Below the pieces are notes generated by a model that saw only the letters and a list, made by a program, of their open reading frames with translations, had not been told where the DNA came from and did not search any database. This document shows, one piece after another, positions 1-6,331 of a stretch of DNA of 8,506 nt. This DNA comes from Sulfurimonas sp. (GTDB lineage Bacteria > Campylobacterota > Campylobacteria > Campylobacterales > Sulfurimonadaceae). The position numbers were made by a program, and so were the translations under genes. The stretch lies in the NCBI GenBank assembly GCA_021161305.1, contig JAGHAW010000260.1, positions 1 to 8,506 on the forward strand. The letters are read 5' to 3'. Each line of letters starts with the position of its first letter. The stretch's first letter is position 1.

Positions 1-174
1 TAATCTTTTTTACTATTCTATCATTTATTTTATTAAAATAAAACCTTTATTGTTAAATAGTCTCACAATTTCCCATAGATTGTAGTTAATGGAGATTTTT
101 GTCTTTTTTACAATTATCTTAAGGGACAATTAGATATTATAAATGAATTTTATTTTAATGAATTAGGTGTTTTA
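1..174 (+). other. AT-rich non-coding leader upstream of gyrA
   Basis: No convincing gene is visible on either strand. The stretch is extremely AT-rich and T-tract-rich. It contains an AT-only inverted repeat (TTTATTTTA at 24-32, TAAAATAAA at 34-42), which is weak evidence for anything in DNA of this composition. The gyrA promoter presumably lies here. The best -10-like strings are TATTAT (135-140) and the overlapping TATAAA (138-143), preceded by T-rich DNA as is usual for Campylobacterota sigma-70 promoters. No -35 hexamer sits at 16-18 bp: TTTACA at 107-112 is too far away. The promoter position is a guess. Confidence 0.4.
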
Positions 175-2655
175 ATGAGCGATTTACTAAACAACGACGA
201 TATACAAACTATAAATATTGAAGAGACTCTTCAAAATAGCTACCTTGATTACTCTATGAGTGTAATTGTTGGTCGTGCCCTGCCAGATGTTCGTGATGGA
301 CTAAAGCCTGTTCACAGAAGAATTCTTTACGCTATGGATAAACTAAACCTTTCTCATGGTGCAAAGTTTAAAAAATCAGCTCGTATAGTCGGTGATGTCA
401 TCGGTCAATACCACCCACACGGGGATACGGCAGTTTATGATGCTCTTGTTCGTATGGCTCAAGACTTCTCTATGCGTATGGAACTTGTTGATGGTCAAGG
501 AAACTTCGGTTCTGTTGATGGTGATAGTGCAGCAGCTATGAGATATACTGAAGCTCGTATGACTAAATATGCCGGTGAGTTACTCAAAGACCTTGAAAAA
601 AACACTGTAAACATGATAGAAAACTACGACGGTACAACAAAAGAGCCGGATGTAATGCCTACTCGTGTTCCGAATCTTCTTATCAATGGTTCTTCAGGAA
701 TCGCTGTTGGTATGGCTACAAATATTCCTCCACATAATCCGACTGAAATTATGAATGGTTTAAAAGCACTTTTAGCAAATCCAAATATCTCTTTAGTAGA
801 AATAATGGAGCATATTAAGGCACCAGACTTTCCAACAGGTGGAATTATATTTGGTAAAAAAGGTATTATGGATGCTTACGAGACTGGTCGTGGTCGCATA
901 AAAGTTCGTGCCAAAACTCATATAGAACAAACTGCTAAAAAAGAAGTTATTGTTATAGATGAACTTCCCTATCAAGTAAACAAGTCTCGTCTAATTGAAA
1001 ATATTGCCCATCTTGTAAAAGATAAGATGATAGATGGTGTTTCTTTGATTCGTGATGAGTCTGACCGTGATGGTATGCGTGTTGTAATAGAGTTAAAGCG
1101 AGATGCTATGAGTGAGATAGTTCTGAACAATCTTTTTAAACAGACAAGTATGCAGACTACATTTGGTATTATTATGCTCTCTATTTTAAACCAAGAACCT
1201 AGAATTTTTGGAATTATAGAGATTCTAAAACACTTTATAAATCACCGTAAAACTGTAATTATCCGTCGTACAATTTTTGATCTTGAAAAAGCAAAAGCCA
1301 GAGCACATATCTTAGAAGGACTTAAAAAAGCTCTTGATATTATTGATGAGATTATCAAAACAATCAAAGCTAGTTCAAACATAGATGATGCTAGAGAAAA
1401 CCTTGTTTCCAAGTTTGACTTCTCACCTATCCAAGCACAAAGCATTGTTGATATGCGTCTTGGTAGGCTTACAGGCTTAGAAAGAGAAAAAATCGAAAAT
1501 GAACTTCGTGAGTTATTAGAACTTATCGCTTATTTAGAATCTATACTTAGAAGTGAAGAGATTTTACACAGTATTATTGCTGAGGAATTTGATGAAGTCG
1601 CTGCTATATATACCGACAAAAGAAGAACAGAGATTGAAGATGATTATGATGATATTGATATTGAAGACTTAATTCCAAATGAACCAATGGTTGTTACTAT
1701 AACTCATAGAGGTTATATAAAAAGAGTTCCTCTAGCTAACTATGAAAAACAAAAAAGAGGTGGTAAAGGTAAAACTGCTGTTACTACTTATGAAGATGAT
1801 TTTATAGAAAATTTCTTTACTTGTAACACACACGATACACTTCTTTTTGTTACAGACAGAGGACAACTTCACTGGTTAAAAGTTTATCGTATTCCAGAGG
1901 GCAGCCGTGTAGCTAAAGGTAAAGCGGTTGTAAATCTTATCAACCTTGTAGCAGATGAAAAAATCTGTTCTGTTATACCTACGACGGACTTTAGTGAAGA
2001 TAAAGGACTTGTTTTCTTTACTCAAAAAGGTGTTGTAAAGAGAACAAACTTAAGTGAATTTTCAAACATTAGAAGTAATGGTGTAAGAGCTATCGTTCTT
2101 GACGAGGATGACACATTAATCACGGCAAAAATTGCAGACCAAGATATTCGTTACCTATTTATAGTTACAAAACTGGCTCAATGTATCAAGTTTGAGATAG
2201 AAAAAACTCGTGAACAAGGTCGTAGCACTCGTGGTGTTAGAGGTATTAAGTTTAAACATGAAGATGATGAAGTTGTTGATGCTAACATAATTGCAAATGA
2301 TGAACAAGAGATTCTAATCGTAGCTGAAAAAGGTATCGGTAAACGAACTGATGCTGGAGAATATAGACTTACAAACCGTGGTGGTTCAGGTGTAATCGCT
2401 ATGAAAATGACATCTAAAACTGGTAAAAATATCGTTGGTTGTCTCATGGTAGATGAAGCTATGGATATGATGGCACTAACTAAAGCTGGTAAAATGATAA
2501 GAGTAGATATGCAAACTATCTCTAAATCAAGCAGAAACACATCTGGTGTTTATATAGTAAAAGGTGATGAAGTAGCCAGTATCTCTCGCTGTCCTAAAGA
2601 AGAAAAATCTGAAGAGAAGGAGAGTTCCGAATCTCCAAGCTTAGAACTGGAATAA
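175..2655 (+). CDS. gyrA: DNA gyrase subunit A
   Basis: Gyrase A subunit, the DNA breakage-reunion half of the A2B2 type II topoisomerase that introduces negative supercoils. The 826 residues fit the family (E. coli 875; Helicobacter about 830). The winged-helix/tower region comes first. The catalytic tyrosine is Tyr124 in AAMRYTEARM. The quinolone-resistance region runs about residues 69-108 (ARIVGDVIGQYHPHGDTAVYD). Thr85 and Asp89 sit at the E. coli Ser83/Asp87 positions, so no classical resistance substitution is present. The C-terminal beta-pinwheel begins near residue 500. Its GyrA box is QKRGGKG (526-532), one conservative change from the common QRRGGKG, which supports true gyrase rather than topoisomerase IV. 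The tail is acidic and serine-rich (about 806-826). The ATG is preceded by AGG at 165-167 with good spacing. The downstream sigma-54-type site overlaps the end of this gene. No terminator is visible after the stop. Confidence 0.97.
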   Translation: MSDLLNNDDIQTINIEETLQNSYLDYSMSVIVGRALPDVRDGLKPVHRRILYAMDKLNLSHGAKFKKSARIVGDVIGQYHPHGDTAVYDALVRMAQDFSMRMELVDGQGNFGSVDGDSAAAMRYTEARMTKYAGELLKDLEKNTVNMIENYDGTTKEPDVMPTRVPNLLINGSSGIAVGMATNIPPHNPTEIMNGLKALLANPNISLVEIMEHIKAPDFPTGGIIFGKKGIMDAYETGRGRIKVRAKTHIEQTAKKEVIVIDELPYQVNKSRLIENIAHLVKDKMIDGVSLIRDESDRDGMRVVIELKRDAMSEIVLNNLFKQTSMQTTFGIIMLSILNQEPRIFGIIEILKHFINHRKTVIIRRTIFDLEKAKARAHILEGLKKALDIIDEIIKTIKASSNIDDARENLVSKFDFSPIQAQSIVDMRLGRLTGLEREKIENELRELLELIAYLESILRSEEILHSIIAEEFDEVAAIYTDKRRTEIEDDYDDIDIEDLIPNEPMVVTITHRGYIKRVPLANYEKQKRGGKGKTAVTTYEDDFIENFFTCNTHDTLLFVTDRGQLHWLKVYRIPEGSRVAKGKAVVNLINLVADEKICSVIPTTDFSEDKGLVFFTQKGVVKRTNLSEFSNIRSNGVRAIVLDEDDTLITAKIADQDIRYLFIVTKLAQCIKFEIEKTREQGRSTRGVRGIKFKHEDDEVVDANIIANDEQEILIVAEKGIGKRTDAGEYRLTNRGGSGVIAMKMTSKTGKNIVGCLMVDEAMDMMALTKAGKMIRVDMQTISKSSRNTSGVYIVKGDEVASISRCPKEEKSEEKESSESPSLELE

Positions 2656-2663
2656 AATTTGCT
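2648..2663 (+). promoter_or_regulatory. Sigma-54 (RpoN) type promoter for flgP operon
   Basis: The string TGGAATAAAATTTGCT carries the sigma-54 signature: GG at 2649-2650, exactly ten bases, then GC at 2661-2662. It also has the TTGCTT form of the -12 element and the GGAA form of the -24 element that I recall for Campylobacter RpoN promoters. The predicted start is near 2674, 28 bases before the flgP ATG, which leaves room for the AAGGA ribosome site (2690-2694). It overlaps the gyrA stop codon (2653-2655). The position before a flagellar operon that encodes its own sigma-54 activator strengthens the call. Two TATAAT strings (2676-2681, 2681-2686) would put a sigma-70 start almost on the ribosome site and look less likely. 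Confidence 0.7.
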
Positions 2664-2701
2664 TTATCCATTCAATATAATATAATATTAAGGAATGAAT
2701 T

Positions 2702-3142
2702 ATGAAATATTTTATGCTTTTACTAGCATTGCTTGGTACTTCTTCACTGATAGTTGCTGATGGTACAGTAGACAATCAAGCTGTACCAATAACAAGCAAC
2801 ATCACTAAAGTTGAAAAAGTATTAAGTACAACTTCTAGTGTACGAATAAGCGTTGTTGGTCAAGGAGTGGCACCCATGAATACTTCTTCCCCCGCCCAAG
2901 CCTATGCTTTAGCAAAAAGAGCTGCTACAGCCGATGCTTATAGACTTATTGCTGAAAAAGTAAAAGGTGTTCGTATTGATGGTCAAGACCTAATCAAAAA
3001 TATGATGGTTAAACGCTCAATAGTTCGCACTTCAGTTCAAGCAATGGTAAGAAATGCAAATGTGGTTGAAACTACTTTTAAAGAGGGTTTATGCGAAGTA
3101 GAGATGGAAATCTTACTTTCTCACTCAGACTTTGCTCAATAA
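2702..3142 (+). CDS. flgP: FlgP-like flagellar protein, LPP20 domain, secreted
   Basis: A 146-residue exported protein. Residues 1-19 form a signal peptide (Lys2, then a hydrophobic run MLLLALLG), with a likely cleavage site at LIVA/DG. The mature part carries an LPP20-type domain at about residues 47-137: a beta strand VRISVVGQG, then a helix with the typical AYALAKRAATADAYRLIAEK pattern, then VKGVRIDG. The helix-rich repeat of Ala and charged residues is the family hallmark. In C. jejuni, FlgP is needed for motility, builds the flagellar basal disk, and lies between gyrA and flgQ, as here. That FlgP is a lipoprotein; this one has no cysteine before residue 131, so it cannot be lipidated in the usual way. 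The ATG has AAGGA 7-8 bases upstream. The flgP name rests on domain plus gene order; a generic LPP20 protein is the alternative. Confidence 0.8.
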   Translation: MKYFMLLLALLGTSSLIVADGTVDNQAVPITSNITKVEKVLSTTSSVRISVVGQGVAPMNTSSPAQAYALAKRAATADAYRLIAEKVKGVRIDGQDLIKNMMVKRSIVRTSVQAMVRNANVVETTFKEGLCEVEMEILLSHSDFAQ

Positions 3143-3501
3143 TATTTTTTAGTTCACTTGCACTAAATGCAAGTGAATATCTTATTTCCTACAGATATGT
3201 AGTTAAAAATGCTACTCTGTACAATGAAATCCTACATATTTCTAATGCTATGCAGCCATGCCATGGGAAAACTCAACAAACACTTATTTTAGAGAGTAAT
3301 AACAGTAGTGATTTAAGAAAAATCATATCTCAAAATTCACAAGAGTTTACAGAGTTTATACACAAACTTGGTCTTCATGTTAAACATGAAGATATAACTA
3401 TAAATTCTCAAAACAGTTCAACAACTATTTTAACACTTAAAACAACCTGCTTCAAAGTCGATTTTAATGATAATTTCGCTAGTATATCTCCTTTAAAATA
3501 A
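3091..3501 (+). CDS. flgQ: FlgQ-like secreted motility protein
   Basis: A 136-residue protein that starts inside flgP and overlaps it by 52 bp in another frame. The ATG is preceded by AGAGGG (3082-3087), and no other ATG, GTG or TTG in frame would keep the signal peptide. Residues 10-27 look like a signal peptide (basic RSRD start, Arg13, hydrophobic LCSIIFFSSLALNA), cleaved before Ser28. The mature part of about 109 residues has two cysteines (57 and 120) that could form a disulfide, and an Asn/Ser/Thr-rich end (DITINSQNSSTTILTLKTTC). I see no catalytic motif. Gene order gyrA-flgP-X-flgR matches C. jejuni, where X is FlgQ, a periplasmic or outer-membrane protein needed with FlgP for motility. 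The name rests mainly on context. The overlap implies coupled translation with flgP. Two perfect 10-bp inverted repeats lie inside the gene. Confidence 0.7.
   Translation: MRSRDGNLTFSLRLCSIIFFSSLALNASEYLISYRYVVKNATLYNEILHISNAMQPCHGKTQQTLILESNNSSDLRKIISQNSQEFTEFIHKLGLHVKHEDITINSQNSSTTILTLKTTCFKVDFNDNFASISPLK
3153..3177 (+). repeat. Perfect 10-bp inverted repeat inside flgQ
   Basis: TTCACTTGCA (3153-3162) and TGCAAGTGAA (3168-3177) flank the five-base loop CTAAA. The hairpin starts 11 bases after the flgP stop codon and lies in the signal-peptide codons of flgQ. No T-tract follows, so it is not an intrinsic terminator. It could stabilise the flgP end of the transcript or slow flgQ translation. 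Confidence 0.6.
3372..3392 (+). repeat. Second 10-bp inverted repeat inside flgQ
   Basis: TCTTCATGTT (3372-3381) and AACATGAAGA (3383-3392) are perfect inverted copies around a single A. In RNA this would fold as about an 8-bp stem with a five-base loop. It lies within the codons for Gly-Leu-His-Val-Lys-His-Glu. No T-tract follows. Confidence 0.5.
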
Positions 3502-3514
3502 GGGTGTATTAGTC

Positions 3515-4666
3515 GTGAAAATTGCTATAGTTGAAGATGATATAAATATGAGGAAATCTCTTGAAATTGCCATGGGTGATTATAAAGAGTTTGAGATAAA
3601 AACATTTAAAAATGCAAAAGATGCACTTAAATCTTTGGATGATTCATATGATTTAATAATTACAGATATAAATATGCCTGGCATGGATGGTATTGAGTTT
3701 GTAAAAGAGTTAAATGGTCGTTTTGAAGTAATCATCATGACAGGCAATGCAACACTTCAAAGAGCAATAGAATCTATTCATTTGGGAGTTAAAGATTTTC
3801 TACTTAAACCTTTTGATGTAGATACCCTTGTAGCTGCTATCAAAAGAGAGAGTGAAGTTCAAGAAGCTAAGAAAAAAATCTCTTCTAAAAATAGTAAGAA
3901 AAACTCTGCTAGTGATTTTTTAGGAAGTTCAAAAGCTCTTGAGCGTGTTTTAAAAATAGCTGACAAAGCATCTAAAACAGATGCCAGCATTTTACTTCTT
4001 GGTCAAAGTGGTGTAGGAAAAGAGTTGTTTGCTTCATATATCCATAAAAACTCTCCAAGAGCAAAAAAACCTTTTATCGCCATCAATATGGCAGCTATTC
4101 CTGAGAATCTCATAGAGAGTGAGCTTTTTGGATTTGAAAAAGGTGCTTTTACTGATGCTAGTGAAGCAAAAGCCGGACAATTTGAACTAGCAAACGGTGG
4201 TACACTATTTTTAGATGAGATTGCAGAGATGCCTTTTGGTGTTCAAGCTAAACTTCTTCGTGCCTTACAAGAAAAAGAGATTAGAAGATTAGGTTCATCT
4301 AAAAGCATTAAAATAGATATACGAGTTGTATCTGCAACAAATGCAAACCTCCTAGAGAAGATAAGAGATGGAGAGTTTAGAGAAGATTTATACTATCGTT
4401 TAAATACAATTCCCATAGAGATTCCACCTCTAAAAGATAGAGTAGAAGAGATTTTAGAAATTGCTGAAGCAATGTGTGAAAAAAATTGTGCTAAGTACGA
4501 TTTTGAGAAAAAAACTTTTAGCCAAGAAGCAAAAGAACTGCTTTTAACATATAGTTGGCCTGGAAATATCAGAGAACTTATCTCAGTGGTTGAGAGAGCT
4601 GTCATACTCAGTGAAAATTCTATAATCACAGCAGATGAACTTTTTTTACAAAATAGATTTAATTAA
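3515..4666 (+). CDS. flgR: FlgR-type sigma-54 activator lacking a DNA-binding domain
   Basis: A cytoplasmic NtrC-family response regulator, 383 residues. The receiver domain is at 1-115, with acidic pocket Glu7/Asp8/Asp9, phospho-acceptor Asp51 (LIITDINMPGMDG), Thr76 and Lys98. After a Lys/Ser-rich linker comes the AAA+ sigma-54 interaction domain (134-383). It has Walker A GQSGVGKE (163-170), sigma-54 contact loop GAFTDA (210-215; GAFTGA is canonical), Walker B TLFLDE (230-235), arginine-finger region REDLYYRLN (289-297) and sensor II WPGNIREL (348-355). The protein stops about 28 residues later with no Fis-type helix-turn-helix. H. pylori FlgR has the same architecture, and C. jejuni FlgR follows flgPQ and precedes asd as here. 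The partner kinase would be FlgS, not in this window. The start is GTG, with AAGGG at 3500-3504. The 13-bp gap after flgQ argues for co-transcription. Confidence 0.9.
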   Translation: MKIAIVEDDINMRKSLEIAMGDYKEFEIKTFKNAKDALKSLDDSYDLIITDINMPGMDGIEFVKELNGRFEVIIMTGNATLQRAIESIHLGVKDFLLKPFDVDTLVAAIKRESEVQEAKKKISSKNSKKNSASDFLGSSKALERVLKIADKASKTDASILLLGQSGVGKELFASYIHKNSPRAKKPFIAINMAAIPENLIESELFGFEKGAFTDASEAKAGQFELANGGTLFLDEIAEMPFGVQAKLLRALQEKEIRRLGSSKSIKIDIRVVSATNANLLEKIRDGEFREDLYYRLNTIPIEIPPLKDRVEEILEIAEAMCEKNCAKYDFEKKTFSQEAKELLLTYSWPGNIRELISVVERAVILSENSIITADELFLQNRFN

Positions 4667-4677
4667 GGAACACAAAG

Positions 4678-5709
4678 ATGAAAAAATATAATGTAGCAGT
4701 CGTTGGAGCAAATGGTGCTGTTGGTGAAGAGATATTAACAGTTTTGCAAGAGATTGACTTTCCACTAAACAAACTGGTTCCTCTCGCAAGTGCAAGAAGC
4801 CTTGGAAAAAGTGTAGAGTTTAACGGTAAAAGTATCGCTATCAAAGAACTTACAAATGACATCTTTAGAGATGAAGAGATAGATATAGCTCTTTTTAGTG
4901 CAGGAGGAAGTGTAAGTGCTGAATTTGCACCTGACGCGGTAAAAGCAGGAGCAGTTGTAATCGACAATACTTCTCACTTTAGAATGGATAAAAATGTTCC
5001 TTTAGTAGTTCCTGAGGTAAATCCTGAAGATATTGCTAAGTGGAAAGAAACAGGAGTTATTGCAAATCCCAACTGTTCAACTATCCAAATGGTTCAAACA
5101 CTTAAACCACTTGATGATGCTTATAACCTAAAAAGAGTTGATGTTTCAACTTACCAAGCAACAAGTGGAGCGGGTAAAACTGCTATGGAAGAGTTAGTTT
5201 CACAGATGCAGGACTTTTTTGCTTTTAAACTCAGTGAATCAGAACACAAAGCTTTTAACCAACAAATCGCTCTAAATGTAATCCCTCAAATTGATGTTTT
5301 CACTGAAAATGGATATACAAAAGAAGAGATGAAGATGGTAAATGAAACTACTAAAATCATGCACAAAGATATAGCTCTTAGTGCCACTTGTGTCCGTGTA
5401 CCAACGCTTCGTGGACATGGAGAAGCACTTACACTTACATTTGAGAGTGAAGTCCAAGCAGATGAAGCAAGAGAACTACTAGCCAAAGCTCCAAACCTTG
5501 TTATCTTAGATAAACCAGAGGAGGCTCTCTATCCTATGCCTTCTACTTGTGTAGAGATGAATGAGACTTTTGTCGGTCGTATCAGAAATGACAACTATTC
5601 TAAAAACATGCTTCACCTCTTTATAGTTGCTGACAACCTTAGAGTTGGTGCTGCTACAAATGCAGTTAGAATCGCTCAAAAATGGGTAGAAATGGAGGGT
5701 GAAAAATAA
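4678..5709 (+). CDS. asd: Aspartate-semialdehyde dehydrogenase
   Basis: Catalyses NADPH-dependent reduction of aspartyl phosphate to aspartate semialdehyde, the branch point to diaminopimelate/lysine, threonine and methionine; cytosolic, a homodimer or tetramer in the family. It has 343 residues, a normal length. The N-terminal nucleotide-binding fold carries GANGAVG (10-16). The catalytic cysteine is Cys133 in NPNCSTIQM. The substrate-binding and acid/base part is CVRVPTLRGHGEA, with Arg240 and His247. STYQATSGAGK (157-167) is also typical. The start ATG lies 11 bp after the flgR stop, and its ribosome site AAGGA (4665-4669) overlaps that stop, so it is very likely read from the flgR transcript. 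The same flgR-asd order is recalled from C. jejuni. Confidence 0.96.
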   Translation: MKKYNVAVVGANGAVGEEILTVLQEIDFPLNKLVPLASARSLGKSVEFNGKSIAIKELTNDIFRDEEIDIALFSAGGSVSAEFAPDAVKAGAVVIDNTSHFRMDKNVPLVVPEVNPEDIAKWKETGVIANPNCSTIQMVQTLKPLDDAYNLKRVDVSTYQATSGAGKTAMEELVSQMQDFFAFKLSESEHKAFNQQIALNVIPQIDVFTENGYTKEEMKMVNETTKIMHKDIALSATCVRVPTLRGHGEALTLTFESEVQADEARELLAKAPNLVILDKPEEALYPMPSTCVEMNETFVGRIRNDNYSKNMLHLFIVADNLRVGAATNAVRIAQKWVEMEGEK

Positions 5710-5711
5710 AA

Positions 5712-6227
5712 ATGGAAAGAATCTTTGAAAGTAGCCTTTGGGCTACAAGATTTATGGTTATTCTTGCTGTAATTTTTGGTCTTATTGGTGCTGTTGTACT
5801 CTTTGTAGTTGCTTCATTTGATATTTATGAAACTGCAAAATTTGTTATAAACACTTATATAACACATGCCCATCCTGAACACTTTCACGAAAATGTAGTT
5901 GGTGGCATAATTGGGGCAGTTGATTTATATCTTATTGGTGTTGTTATGTTACTCTTCTCTTTTGGTTTATATGAACTATTTATTTCAGAAATAGATATAG
6001 CAAAAGATGAGAGTGGAGAAGACAACAAAATCTTAGCTATCCACTCACTAGATCAACTAAAAGACAAAATCTCAAAAGTAATCGTTATGGTTCTTGTAGT
6101 TGGATTTTTTCAAAAAGTTGGACATACTGAGTACATTGGTGCATTAGATATGCTCTATTTCGCACTTTCAATCACAGCTATTGCAGTTGGATTATATTTT
6201 TTAGGAAAAGTAGGAAAAAAACATTAA
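5712..6227 (+). CDS. UPF0114/YqhA-family membrane protein
   Basis: A 171-residue inner-membrane protein of unknown function. Likely membrane segments are about 13-35, 65-90, 121-136 and 145-165. Similarity to E. coli YqhA is visible in the MERxxE start, in the segment DLYLIGVVMLLFSFGLYELF (71-90) followed by ISEIDIA, and in the SLDQLKDKISK stretch before the third segment. The loop between segments one and two has four histidines in eight residues (His52, 54, 57, 59), a possible metal site. The ATG is 2 bp after the asd stop. GGAGG at 5694-5698 is a strong but rather distant ribosome site inside the end of asd, so translation is probably coupled. Family membership is likely; function is not known. 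Confidence 0.85.
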   Translation: MERIFESSLWATRFMVILAVIFGLIGAVVLFVVASFDIYETAKFVINTYITHAHPEHFHENVVGGIIGAVDLYLIGVVMLLFSFGLYELFISEIDIAKDESGEDNKILAIHSLDQLKDKISKVIVMVLVVGFFQKVGHTEYIGALDMLYFALSITAIAVGLYFLGKVGKKH

Positions 6228-6235
6228 CAAAATTA

Positions 6236-6298
6236 GTTCCCATGCTCTGCTTGGGAATTCATATATAAATTATACATTCCCAAGCAGAGCATGGGAAC
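6236..6298. repeat. REP/BIME-like double palindrome between yqhA-like gene and hemE
   Basis: Two arms of 23 bases (6236-6258 and 6276-6298) are perfect reverse complements around a 17-base AT-rich spacer. Each arm is itself a small hairpin. On the left, TTCCCA (6237-6242) pairs with TGGGAA (6252-6257), then comes a T-T mismatch, then GC/GC around a TCT loop; the right arm mirrors this. Two inverted copies of one short palindrome is the layout of REP pairs (BIMEs). The arms are richer in GC than their surroundings. No T-tract follows on either strand, so it is not a simple terminator, though in RNA the long stem could still affect hemE expression. Confidence 0.8.
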
Positions 6299-6331
6299 AA
6301 GTTTAAAAAGAATTATTTTAAGGAAAAACAA

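Noticed and set aside
24..42. AT-only 9-bp inverted repeat in the gyrA leader, possible terminator or operator
   Set aside because: Composed only of A and T in a region of that composition, with a one-base loop; little information and no associated motif.
421..441. Quinolone-resistance substitution in GyrA (Thr85 at the E. coli Ser83 position)
   Set aside because: Threonine is the normal wild-type residue here in Campylobacterota, and Asp89 is also wild type.
2178..2540. 120-codon open frame on the minus strand inside gyrA
   Set aside because: Lies wholly opposite a highly conserved part of gyrA, has no ribosome site or recognisable domain, and has shadow-like composition; the other minus-strand frames are the same.
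2676..2686. Two overlapping TATAAT strings as a sigma-70 promoter of flgP
   Set aside because: The transcript would start on or just before the ribosome site, and the region is AT-repetitive; the sigma-54 site just upstream explains the position better. Not fully excluded.
5731..5746. Six-bp hairpin GTAGCC/GGCTAC near the start of the yqhA-like gene
   Set aside because: Short, within coding sequence, and at a frequency expected by chance.
6236..6298. Intrinsic terminator after the yqhA-like gene
   Set aside because: The stem is strong, but no T-tract follows on either strand; the nested palindromes fit a REP-type element better.
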